From assembly GCA_938039795.1 (NCBI GenBank), contig CALHWU010000173.1:1-7957 (forward strand): a stretch of 7,957 nucleotides of DNA. The letters run 5' to 3'. Positions within the stretch are counted from its first letter, which is position 1; each line of letters begins with the position of its first letter. A program made the position numbers and the translations under genes. The DNA is from an uncultured Muribaculaceae bacterium. GTDB taxonomy: Bacteria; Bacteroidota; Bacteroidia; Bacteroidales; Muribaculaceae. Below are positions 1-6,936 of this stretch, piece by piece. The notes beneath the pieces are model-generated. The model saw only the letters and a program-made list of their open reading frames with translations, was not told the origin of the DNA and made no database searches.

Positions 1-315
1 ACGGCTTATAACCTGTCGGCAGGCGGCCCCATTCTGGCGCCTTCAGCCCCAAGCTGGGTGATAACTCCGGTGGCTCCGCATTCGCTCAATATGCGTCCTA
101 TCGTAGTGGCTGATTCTGCAACGATTGAGGTTGTGCCCCATTCGCGAGCCGGATGCTACACGCTGAGTATCGACGGTATGGTATGGACATTGCCTGCAGG
201 GACTGGTCTGCGGATCTCCCGCTCGCGGTTCCACACCAATGTCGTCAGGCTGCGCGGCAAGAGTTTTACCGATACTCTCCGTGAGAAGCTTCTTTGGGGG
301 GTAGCCGCGCGATGA
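1..315 (+). CDS. nadK: NAD kinase, C-terminal part (5' end outside window)
   Basis: NAD kinase phosphorylates NAD to NADP with ATP (or polyphosphate) in the cytoplasm and is the cell's only route to NADP. The reading frame is open from base 1 and ends at TGA 313-315, giving 104 visible residues. The first residues read TAYNLSAGGPI, the family's T-A-Y-x-L-S-A-G-G-P-I motif of the NAD-binding C-terminal beta domain. It is followed by the conserved ITPVAPHSLNMRPIVV segment (the family's P-x-x-P-H-x-L-x-x-R-P-[IL]-V-[VI] block) and an SIDG turn. The N-terminal GGDG kinase motif must lie upstream, outside the window. The stop overlaps the start of the next gene in an ATGA, so the two are probably co-transcribed and translationally coupled. 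An internal ATG at 58 is not the start, because conserved sequence lies before it. The call rests on motifs recognised by eye and is firm. Confidence 0.93.
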   Translation, partial: TAYNLSAGGPILAPSAPSWVITPVAPHSLNMRPIVVADSATIEVVPHSRAGCYTLSIDGMVWTLPAGTGLRISRSRFHTNVVRLRGKSFTDTLREKLLWGVAAR

Positions 316-1019
316 CGGGCACAGTCAGTCACCCTCTGCTCGGTGAGGTGGAGGTAGTGAATAACAGCCGGTCTGTAAGGCTTACAGCACGATGGAAATC
401 GGGGCATGTAAGACTGACCGTGCCAAATGCCATATCTGAAAAGGAGATAATGCACGCACTTGATTCGATGGCGCCGAAGCTTCTTTCGTGCAAGCCCCGG
501 CATGCATCGTATGCCGACGGACACACGATCGATTGCGGCGACCTACGAATAATCGTCACACGTCAGTCGCACAGGCCGTCGGAAATAATGGCAACGCCTA
601 AAATCCCGGTGACATGCATCGAAGTCGGGACTTCGCTTAAGCTTGATTCGCCTGAAGTATCGGCAATGATATCCCGTATGACATGCCGTGTCGCGGAGGC
701 GTTGGCAGAGCGGCTTCTGTTGCCGCGAGCCATGCGGCTTGCTGCTGAACTTGATCTGCATCCGGCAGAATGGCGTATCGGGTCGGGGCGGAAAGTGCTT
801 GGCACATGTTCTTCACGAGGTGTCATCACGTTGTCGTATATGATCGTATTTCTTCCGCTTGAGCTGCGTGATTTTATAGTGTTGCACGAACTGGCCCATC
901 TGCGGGAAATGAATCATTCGCCACGGTTTCATGCTCTGCTCGGGCAATATTGCGGAGGTAAGGAGGCACGTCTGCGTTTGGCTCTGCGCACTTTCGACTG
1001 GCCTGTGGCGAAACACTGA
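312..1019 (+). CDS. YgjP/DUF45-family zinc metallopeptidase (M48/SprT-like)
   Basis: A predicted cytoplasmic zinc-dependent peptidase of 235 residues in the YgjP-like (DUF45, PF01863) family, often labelled M48 or SprT-like; substrates are generally unknown. The signature is H192-E-L-A-H196 with N201-H202-S-P-x-F downstream, giving zinc ligands H192, H196 and H202 and catalytic E193. Upstream, LGTCSSRGVITLSY (from about residue 163) is the family's W-G-S-C-S block, with L in place of the usual W. There is no signal peptide or membrane segment, and length is typical (220-240). The ATG at 312 is preferred to the in-frame TTG at 294 because it forms a 4-nt ATGA overlap with the nadK stop and matches the usual family length. 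The pairing with nadK suggests shared transcription but reveals no function. The zinc-peptidase assignment is confident; the physiological role is not known. Confidence 0.88.
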   Translation: MTGTVSHPLLGEVEVVNNSRSVRLTARWKSGHVRLTVPNAISEKEIMHALDSMAPKLLSCKPRHASYADGHTIDCGDLRIIVTRQSHRPSEIMATPKIPVTCIEVGTSLKLDSPEVSAMISRMTCRVAEALAERLLLPRAMRLAAELDLHPAEWRIGSGRKVLGTCSSRGVITLSYMIVFLPLELRDFIVLHELAHLREMNHSPRFHALLGQYCGGKEARLRLALRTFDWPVAKH

Positions 1020-1098
1020 CAGTGGTATCCATGTCGGCAGCATGGATCTCGCTGCTGTTTCCTGTGTCGCTGCACAAGAAAGAGAAAAATGAGCATTT

Positions 1099-1132
1099 TT
1101 TGGTGTGGGTGCGGGATTATTTGTTAATTTAG
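1099..1132 (+). promoter_or_regulatory. Putative Bacteroidetes-type promoter for the cardiolipin synthase gene
   Basis: TTTG at 1099-1102 fits the -33 element. TAATTTAG at 1125-1132 fits the -7 consensus TAnnTTTG with one mismatch, with 22 nt between them. Transcription would start near 1139, leaving a very short leader before the ATG at 1152. The sequence here is locally AT-rich between GC-rich genes. It is the best candidate in the gap 1020-1151, but spacing is at the long end and the -7 box is imperfect. Confidence 0.45.
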
Positions 1133-1140
1133 CGAAATTA

Positions 1141-1145
1141 AAGGA
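1141..1145 (+). promoter_or_regulatory. Ribosome binding site of the cardiolipin synthase gene
   Basis: AAGGA lies 6 nt before the ATG at 1152. This is a better Shine-Dalgarno match than the other genes here show and supports this start codon. Confidence 0.55.
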
Positions 1146-1151
1146 ATACTG

Positions 1152-2609
1152 ATGTCGACAATAGAGAATTTCCTCCGCACGCCATGGGTCTATTGGACGC
1201 TTGTAGTAGCTTATGCCGGTACGATACTGAGCATAGTAGGCATCATCGTGTCGGAAAACCGTAATCCCGTGAAATCACTTGCGTGGGTGACCGTCCTGCT
1301 GATGTTCCCTATCGGCGGGATTGTTCTGTATGTGTTTTTCGGCAGAAGTATCAAGAATACCCGTATGATTTCGCGCCGTAACCGCCGCAGGCTCCGGGAG
1401 CTTACTCTTCCGGATGCCGGAGAGCCCGATCTGCGCGGATGGCCGGCTGAGACGCGGCAGCAGATACAGCTCGCACGGTCGCTGACGGGAAGCACCTTTT
1501 ATGTGGGAAACGATGTGGAGATCTTCGACGGTGCTGAAAAGTTTGAAGCGCTCGAGCGGGATATCGCATCGGCACGGTCGTATATCAATCTGCAATACTA
1601 TATTTTCGCCGACGATGCCATCGGGCAGCGTATAGCCGCTGCGCTCATGGAGCGGGCTCGGGCCGGAGTGAAAGTGAGGGTGATCTATGACCATATCGGC
1701 TCGATAGGTACGAAAAACTCTTTTTTCCGCAAGATGCGCGAGGCCGGCATAGAGGTATATCCGTTTTTCAGGGTGGCTTTCCCGCCTTTCGCTACCCGCA
1801 TAAACTGGCGCAATCACCGCAAAATGGTGGTGATAGATGGAGCGATAGGATATATCGGCGGAATGAACATAGCTGACCGGTATGTCGACGGCGGCTCCGG
1901 TTTCGCTTTATGGCGCGACACTCATCTTCGCATAAAGGGGCCGGCCGTTGGCGCTCTTCAATACAGCTTTGCGGTCGACTGGAGATTTATGGGGCAGGAG
2001 CTTATCGAGGAGAGCGTGGCCGCGGGAGATCCGCGCGACGACGGGCAGGAAAATCCCGGCGATGCCGGAATGAATCTGCTGACGTGCGGCCCGACGAGCG
2101 AATGGAGCAACATTTCTTATCTGCTGCTGAAAGCTATAGGCAATGCGAAGAAGCGGGTCTACGTGCAGACGCCTTATTTCCTGCCTACGGAGAGTCTTCT
2201 GAAGTGTCTGCAGGCTGCCGCACTGTCGAGAGTGGATGTGAGGGTGATGATGCCCCGGCGCAGCGATTCGTCAATCCTGACATACGCTTCGCGCAGCTAC
2301 GTGCAGGAATGTCTTCTGGCCGGTGTGAAGATCTATTTCTTCGATGGCGGAATGCTTCACAGCAAAGTGGTGGTGGTGGACGACGATTTCAGTTCTGTCG
2401 GGTCGGCCAACATCGATTTCCGGAGCTTCGAGCATAATTTCGAGGCAAACATGATGATCTACTCCCGAAAGGTCAACAGTCAGCTTCAGCGGCGTTTTGA
2501 AGCCGATCAGGCCTGCAGCGAACGTGTCCGTGGCGCGGAATGGCGTCGTCGTCCCGTGATTCACAAGGCGCTGGAGTCGATAGTGAGGCTGCTGAGCCCG
2601 GTGCTCTGA
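1152..2609 (+). CDS. cls: Cardiolipin synthase (phospholipase D superfamily)
   Basis: Makes cardiolipin at the inner membrane, in the bacterial ClsA-type reaction by condensing two phosphatidylglycerols and releasing glycerol. The 485 residues match the usual length for complete ClsA-type proteins. Two membrane segments lie at about 13-35 and 43-64, the second within the PLDc_N block (SENRNPVKSLAW to FPIGGIVLYVFFG). A basic stretch R71-R82 follows, expected on the cytoplasmic side. Two complete HKD catalytic motifs are visible: H222-x-K224-x4-D229 with G236-G237-x-N239, and H403-x-K405-x4-D410 with G417-S-A-N420. The C-terminal ends SPVL, like many Cls proteins. The ATG at 1152 has an AAGGA upstream and gives the full N-terminal anchor. 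It is separated by 132 nt from the peptidase gene and probably has its own promoter; it converges on the GH2 gene. Nothing is truncated or odd. Another PLD-family phosphatidyltransferase is possible but less likely, given the PLDc_N anchor. Confidence 0.95.
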   Translation: MSTIENFLRTPWVYWTLVVAYAGTILSIVGIIVSENRNPVKSLAWVTVLLMFPIGGIVLYVFFGRSIKNTRMISRRNRRRLRELTLPDAGEPDLRGWPAETRQQIQLARSLTGSTFYVGNDVEIFDGAEKFEALERDIASARSYINLQYYIFADDAIGQRIAAALMERARAGVKVRVIYDHIGSIGTKNSFFRKMREAGIEVYPFFRVAFPPFATRINWRNHRKMVVIDGAIGYIGGMNIADRYVDGGSGFALWRDTHLRIKGPAVGALQYSFAVDWRFMGQELIEESVAAGDPRDDGQENPGDAGMNLLTCGPTSEWSNISYLLLKAIGNAKKRVYVQTPYFLPTESLLKCLQAAALSRVDVRVMMPRRSDSSILTYASRSYVQECLLAGVKIYFFDGGMLHSKVVVVDDDFSSVGSANIDFRSFEHNFEANMMIYSRKVNSQLQRRFEADQACSERVRGAEWRRRPVIHKALESIVRLLSPVL

Positions 2610-2634
2610 CTTTAATTTGACATTATAGTATAAA

Positions 2635-2663
2635 AGGAAGGCGCACATGTTGCGCGCCTTCCT
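2635..2663 (-). terminator. Intrinsic terminator between convergent genes, strongest for the GH2 strand
   Basis: AGGAAGGCGC (2635-2644) and GCGCCTTCCT (2654-2663) pair perfectly over 10 bp around a 9-nt loop. On the - strand the hairpin is followed at once by TTTTATA, the layout of a rho-independent terminator about 30 nt past the GH2 stop codon. On the + strand the bases after the stem (GGATTTCAG) give only a poor T-run. Termination of cls at the same stem is therefore likely to be weaker. Confidence 0.8.
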
Positions 2664-2692
2664 GGATTTCAGTTGTCAGAGTGATATGGCGT

Positions 2693-5600
2693 TCACTCGG
2701 CTATGACTTCGAACTCGGCTCCCGATGCGTAGTCGCGGCCATCCTGGGCGTTCAGTGCCATGAAGCGGATGTAGCGGCCTTTGACCGGGTTGGCAAACAT
2801 CACTGTCTTCTGCGAGGATCCTTTTTCGAAAGTGCCTTTGGCTACGGGATCGCCCCACTGCTTGCCGTCGGCGCTGACATAGATCTCGTAGTCTTTCACG
2901 GTGCCTGTGGAGTTGCCGTCCTGACGGGGCAGATACTGGATGCCTTTGATCGACTTCGTGTCGCCTGCGTCGAAGTCAACCCAGTGGGGATAGGGGGCGA
3001 CGGTGACGGAATACATGGTGTGCCATATCGTCGTGGGGTCGCCGTCGACGAGGTTGGAGCCTTCGCCGTAGTCGGGCTCCTGGCTGCTTGCATAGATGGC
3101 TTCGGTGGCGATGGTCTCGATCTTGGGCAGTGTGACGGATGCGTAGACTGTCGGGGTGTCCTTGAGCCATGCCTTTATGGTGCCTCCCTGTTTGAAGGAG
3201 AAGGGGCCGGTGTAAAGACGGGCCTTGCGCAAGGCGCCGGCTGTGTACATCACTTGAGCTTTCGGGTCGGGCGAGGAGATGGTGATCTCACCTGAACGTG
3301 AGCGGCTGATGCCGATGGGCTGGAGGCCTCCGCCGCGCACTTTGGCGCTCTGGTCGATTGAGTCGGCTTGGGCCGGGCGTATGATGAACGTGAAGCGATG
3401 TTCGGTGGCTTTGACGCGATCATGTTCAAGCGGGCCTCCCTGGCCGCAGCTGTTGCCGCCGAGGCCGGTCACTCCGAGGTCGAGATGCAGTGTGGTCGAT
3501 TTCTTAGTGGGGAGCTTGTATGGATGGTCGGCCAGCAGCAGCTCCATCTCGGTGTAGGGTATGGCGGTAGTCGACATCTTGTCGGGGGCTACGAACATCA
3601 CTCCGTCGCCTTTGGAGTCGGTAAGAGCAGCCCAGCGCACTTCCTCGCGGTTGCCGCAGCTCTGCGGACGGGTGTAGCTGGTGAACATGTCGGCTACGGG
3701 CGCGGAGTAGCGGCCTACGAACTGGCCTGTCTTGCGGTCGGCGTAGTTCTCTTCGGGGCCGCGGCCGTAGTAGGTGAAGCGACCGAATTCATCGGGCACT
3801 TCCATGGTGTAGCCGAGGCGGGGGAGTACGAGCGCCGGGTTGTTGGACGATATGACGGCATTGAGCTCAACCGATCCGTCGGGATAGACGGTCCAGATCT
3901 GGTTGGTGATGAACTTGAAGTCGTCGGGCCCGAAGATCTTCGACTGGCTTTCGTCGATCGAATAGGTGCCGGATGCATTGCCGTTGCCGCCGGTCATGCG
4001 TCCTCCGCGGGGCGCCTGGCTCTCGATGGTGAAGGAGAGGGCGGCGTTGCCGAAGCGGTCGGTGAATGTCTCGCATGAGGTGACTTTATGCTTGAGGTCG
4101 TAGAGGCCGTTGGCAAACCACTGACCGTAGGCCCAGTTATCGTTGTTCATGTAGGCGCGGAAGGCATCGAGCACGGGGCCGTGACCCGGGACGATGACGT
4201 TGCGTCCGTTGAAAGTAAGGCTCTGGAGCGTGCCTGAGATGAGCGAGAAGCGGGCTTCGAATCCATGGCCGCTGACGGTCTGGGTGTTGCCGTTGCGGCT
4301 GACGTCGATCTTGCCGATCTGGCCGGTCAGCCCGCGCATACAGCGGGGCTTGTCGGGGCTCTTGACTTCGAGCTGCTCCGACATCTGCACGTAGCCTGCC
4401 TTTGCCCAGGGCTTGTCGGATGCGAGACGGTAGTCGATGTTGACGAAATATTCGTTGCACGGATTGATGCGTGCGGTGTCGAACGGTATGGTGTAGACCT
4501 GTTTCTCGCGTGGGCCGAGAGCCATCTTCGGGCCCTGGAGGGCGTTGCCGCTCTGTATGGCTTTGCCGTCCTCGAAGAGGGTCCAGGAGGGGGTGTAGTC
4601 GGTGAGGGGTGTGAAGTAGTTTTTGTTGAATACCTCGATCTGGCCTTTGGTCATGTCGACAGGGGTGATGGCGATGTTCTGGTAGACCTTCTTGACTTCG
4701 GCATACTGGGGCTTGGGGGTGAGGTCGCCGAACACGATGCCGTTCATGACGAACTGGCCGTCGGTGGGCCGGTCACCGAAGTCGCCGCCAAAGGCGAGGT
4801 AGCGTTCGCCGGTCTTGGCGTCGTAGTTGTAGAGGCTCTGGTCAACCCAGTCCCATATGGCTCCGCCCATGAAGAAATTGGTGCTCTCGATGGCGTTCCA
4901 GTAGTCGACGAGGTTGCCTACGGCGTTGCCCATGGAGTGGGCGTATTCGGAGATATGGAAGGGGTATTTGATGTTCATCTTGCCTTTGACGGCTTCGTTG
5001 ACCCATGCAATGGAGGGGTATTGGTTGGAGCCTATGTCGACGATGTCGTTGTTGCGCTCATACTGCACGGGGCGGCTCTGGTCGAAGGCCTTGATGGCGT
5101 TGTAGGCGGTGACGAAGTTCTTGCCGGGGCCGGCTTCGTTGCCGAGGCTCCAGATGACGATGGATGGGGAGTTGACGGTGGAATGGACCATCTCCATGTC
5201 GCGTGCCACGTGGGCGTTCTCGAATTCGTCGACGTGGGAGAGGGATGCTTTGCCGTAGTAGTATTCGTGGCTTTCGAGGTTAGCTTCGTCCTCGAGATAG
5301 ATGCCGTATTTGTCGGCGAGATAATACCAGTAGGGGTCGTCGGGATAGTGGGAGTTGCGCACGTGGTTGATGTTGGCGCGCTTCATCATCATCACTTCCT
5401 TGAGCATGTGGTCGCGGCTGATGGCGTGGCCTGTGGCGGGGTCGGTCTCGTGGCGGTTGACGCCTTTGAGCTTGACAGGCTGACCGTTGACGTAGAAGTA
5501 GCGTCCGGCGATGCCGAATTCGTCATCCTTGGCTTCGGTCTGGCGCACTTCGACCTTGCGGAAGCCGGTGTAGGTCGACACGGTCTCGGTCGGCTGGCCT

Positions 5601-6820
5601 TTTTTGTCGATGATCTGGCCGACGAGCACGTAGCGCCAGGGCTGCTCGGCGCTCCAGAGGCGGGGGGAGGCGAGAGTGAGGTCGAGGTCGACTATCGAGG
5701 CGGTGTCGGCTCCGACGGCGAAGATGGGGCTTTCGACGGTGGCTACGGGCTGTTCGCCCTCGATATCGTCGGAGTAGAGGCGGCAGGGATAGAGCGAGTA
5801 GCGCAGGCGCATCTTGCGGGCGTCCTTCGACGTGAGGTTGCTGACGGTGGTGGCTACGCTGAGGGTGCCGTCGGTCATGTCGGCGTCAAGGTCGGGGATG
5901 GCCACCATGTCGGAAATCTGCACTTTGGGTGTGGAGTAGAGGCGGACGGAGCGGAAGATGCCGGGGAGACGGAACATGTCCTGCGCTTCGAGGAATGAGC
6001 CGTCGGAGGAGCGGTAGACTTCTACGGCTACGGTGTTGGCGCCCTTCTTGGCGAGATAGGTGATGTCGAAGCGGGCGGCGTTGCGCGAGTTTTTGCTGAA
6101 TCCTACGTATTTGCCGTTGATCCAGAGGTAGAAGAAGGAGTCGACGCCGTCGAATGAGATGTAGACTTCGCGGTTGCGCCAGTCCTTGGGTATGTCGAAC
6201 GTGCGGCGGTAGGAGCCGACTTCATTGCGGGCGTTGTAGGTAGTCCAGTCGGTTGGGGGTGTGCGCATTACGCCTCCTTTCCAGTCGCCCGGCTTCACCT
6301 GGTGCCAGAAGATGACGGGCTGATTGACGTAGATGGGGGTGCCGTAGCGCTGCGAGCCGTCTTTCTGGATGCCGACGATGTTCCAGCTCGACGGGACGGT
6401 GATCTGGTCCCACTTGGAGTCGTCATAATTGGCTGTGTAGAAGTCGGCTGGGCGCTGATCGGGGGTGGGAGCCCAGTGGAAGCGCCACTGTCCGTCGAGC
6501 GACATGGTGTAGGCCGAGGATTCGGGGAGGACGTTGAGGGCGCTCCCGTCGTTGGCGAAGTGGTAGAACGTGGCTCTCGGCTGCAGCTTGTTGTAAGCCA
6601 CGGAGTCGGGCGACTGCCATTCGTGTCCGCCCGGGGCGGTGGCGTTGCCGTAATAGTAACCGGCGAGCGGTGCCAGCGGCGCGCGCATTGCGGCCTGGGG
6701 CAGATCGGCCTTGTCAGCTTTTGCGGCTTTATCGGCTTTTGCGGTGGCCCCTAAGGGCGATGCCTGTGGGGCCGCTACTGCTGCGGCCGCCAGTAATGCA
6801 CTGAATAAGAGTCTCTTCAT
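2693..6820 (-). CDS. Secreted GH2 beta-galactosidase with C-terminal F5/8C (CBM32-like) module
   Basis: Predicted exported glycoside hydrolase of 1375 residues, about 350 longer than E. coli LacZ (1024), cleaving terminal beta-galactosides with retention of configuration. A Sec signal peptide (MKRLLFSALLAAAAVAA, no lipobox Cys) implies a soluble periplasmic or exported enzyme. Approximate domains: K/A/D-rich linker 25-40; GH2 jelly roll 103-298; Ig-like 300-421; TIM barrel 425-715; LacZ domain 4 722-822; Bgal_small 840-1148; chitobiase-C-like module 1168-1233; F5/8C module 1240-1375. The catalytic acid/base is E562 in WSLGNEAG and the nucleophile E625 in ISEYAHSMGN. Also conserved are R456-H457, N489-S-H491-Y-P, E517 and H519 in ANLESH (the LacZ Mg-site pair), H628, W656 and N693. 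The LacZ Asp201 and Trp999 positions appear to be S291 and C1125. The ATG at 6820 places the signal peptide at the N-terminus. No SusCD or sensor gene adjoins it here. GH2 beta-galactosidase is firm by motif, but the natural substrate (lactose, mucin or plant galactoside) cannot be read from sequence. Confidence 0.93.
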   Translation of the reverse strand: MKRLLFSALLAAAAVAAPQASPLGATAKADKAAKADKADLPQAAMRAPLAPLAGYYYGNATAPGGHEWQSPDSVAYNKLQPRATFYHFANDGSALNVLPESSAYTMSLDGQWRFHWAPTPDQRPADFYTANYDDSKWDQITVPSSWNIVGIQKDGSQRYGTPIYVNQPVIFWHQVKPGDWKGGVMRTPPTDWTTYNARNEVGSYRRTFDIPKDWRNREVYISFDGVDSFFYLWINGKYVGFSKNSRNAARFDITYLAKKGANTVAVEVYRSSDGSFLEAQDMFRLPGIFRSVRLYSTPKVQISDMVAIPDLDADMTDGTLSVATTVSNLTSKDARKMRLRYSLYPCRLYSDDIEGEQPVATVESPIFAVGADTASIVDLDLTLASPRLWSAEQPWRYVLVGQIIDKKGQPTETVSTYTGFRKVEVRQTEAKDDEFGIAGRYFYVNGQPVKLKGVNRHETDPATGHAISRDHMLKEVMMMKRANINHVRNSHYPDDPYWYYLADKYGIYLEDEANLESHEYYYGKASLSHVDEFENAHVARDMEMVHSTVNSPSIVIWSLGNEAGPGKNFVTAYNAIKAFDQSRPVQYERNNDIVDIGSNQYPSIAWVNEAVKGKMNIKYPFHISEYAHSMGNAVGNLVDYWNAIESTNFFMGGAIWDWVDQSLYNYDAKTGERYLAFGGDFGDRPTDGQFVMNGIVFGDLTPKPQYAEVKKVYQNIAITPVDMTKGQIEVFNKNYFTPLTDYTPSWTLFEDGKAIQSGNALQGPKMALGPREKQVYTIPFDTARINPCNEYFVNIDYRLASDKPWAKAGYVQMSEQLEVKSPDKPRCMRGLTGQIGKIDVSRNGNTQTVSGHGFEARFSLISGTLQSLTFNGRNVIVPGHGPVLDAFRAYMNNDNWAYGQWFANGLYDLKHKVTSCETFTDRFGNAALSFTIESQAPRGGRMTGGNGNASGTYSIDESQSKIFGPDDFKFITNQIWTVYPDGSVELNAVISSNNPALVLPRLGYTMEVPDEFGRFTYYGRGPEENYADRKTGQFVGRYSAPVADMFTSYTRPQSCGNREEVRWAALTDSKGDGVMFVAPDKMSTTAIPYTEMELLLADHPYKLPTKKSTTLHLDLGVTGLGGNSCGQGGPLEHDRVKATEHRFTFIIRPAQADSIDQSAKVRGGGLQPIGISRSRSGEITISSPDPKAQVMYTAGALRKARLYTGPFSFKQGGTIKAWLKDTPTVYASVTLPKIETIATEAIYASSQEPDYGEGSNLVDGDPTTIWHTMYSVTVAPYPHWVDFDAGDTKSIKGIQYLPRQDGNSTGTVKDYEIYVSADGKQWGDPVAKGTFEKGSSQKTVMFANPVKGRYIRFMALNAQDGRDYASGAEFEVIAE
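6714..6749 (-). repeat. Two 18-bp imperfect tandem units encoding a Lys/Ala/Asp linker
   Basis: Units 6714-6731 and 6732-6749 agree at 12 of their first 13 bases (tcagcttttgcgg versus tcggcttttgcgg) and diverge after that. In the GH2 protein this gives KADKAAKADKAD (residues 28-39), directly after the signal peptide and before the first folded domain. It is probably a flexible or helical spacer prone to slippage. Confidence 0.6.
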
Positions 6821-6852
6821 GGAGCTATGTGGGTAGGGTGAATAAATACAAC

Positions 6853-6890
6853 GTAGGGAGAGCCGGGCCCTCGAGGTCCGCTCTCCCTAC
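6853..6890. repeat. Perfect 11-bp inverted repeat at the start of the GH2 leader
   Basis: GTAGGGAGAGC (6853-6863) and GCTCTCCCTAC (6880-6890) are exact inverted copies separated by 16 nt. If folded as RNA, the spacer adds GGGCC/GGTCC pairing (one G-U wobble) around a CTCGA loop, with a single C bulged. The right arm touches the putative -7 box of the GH2 gene and spans its expected transcription start. It could be an operator, a structured 5' leader, or a terminator for the higBA transcript; the bases after it on the - strand (GTTGTATTTATTC) are only moderately T-rich. Confidence 0.75.
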
Positions 6891-6922
6891 AAAGTTAGTG
6901 AATTTTTTCTGAAATCTCCGAA
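6890..6922 (-). promoter_or_regulatory. Putative Bacteroidetes-type promoter for the GH2 gene
   Basis: On the - strand, 6897-6890 reads TAACTTTG, a perfect match to the -7 consensus TAnnTTTG. A weak -33 candidate, TTCG (6922-6919), lies 21 nt upstream. Transcription would begin near 6884, inside the inverted repeat 6853-6890, leaving a leader of roughly 63 nt. No convincing Shine-Dalgarno precedes the ATG at 6820, which is usual for this phylum. The weak -33 box suggests a promoter that needs activation, but that is inference. Confidence 0.55.
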
Positions 6923-6936
6923 TCCGCTGCAATCTC

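Noticed and set aside
1027..1047. Hairpin ATCCATG / CATGGAT after the metallopeptidase gene as a possible terminator
   Set aside because: The stem is only 7 bp and no T-run follows, so termination cannot be supported.
1085..1100. AAAAAT / ATTTTT inverted repeat around GAGC
   Set aside because: Six A-T pairs only; too weak as a terminator and likely just AT-rich promoter-region sequence.
1910..2437. A 175-codon + frame inside the cardiolipin synthase gene
   Set aside because: It lies in another frame across the HKD domain region of an intact cls; the product is Arg/Ser/Gly-rich with no recognisable fold.
2681..4078. Further + strand open frames (2681-3295 and 3368-4078) opposite the GH2 C-terminal region
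   Set aside because: Same reverse-complement composition effect. The - strand frame is continuous and conserved through the Bgal_small and F5/8C motifs.
4265..5998. A 577-codon open frame on the + strand, antisense to the GH2 gene
   Set aside because: Its product is dominated by V, G, A, D and E without any domain pattern, as expected from the reverse complement of GC-rich codons. The opposite strand carries a full, motif-rich GH2 protein and no promoter or ribosome site precedes the + frame.
2693..6820. A polysaccharide utilisation locus around the GH2 gene
   Set aside because: No SusC, SusD, hybrid two-component or ECF sigma/anti-sigma gene is present on either side within the window.
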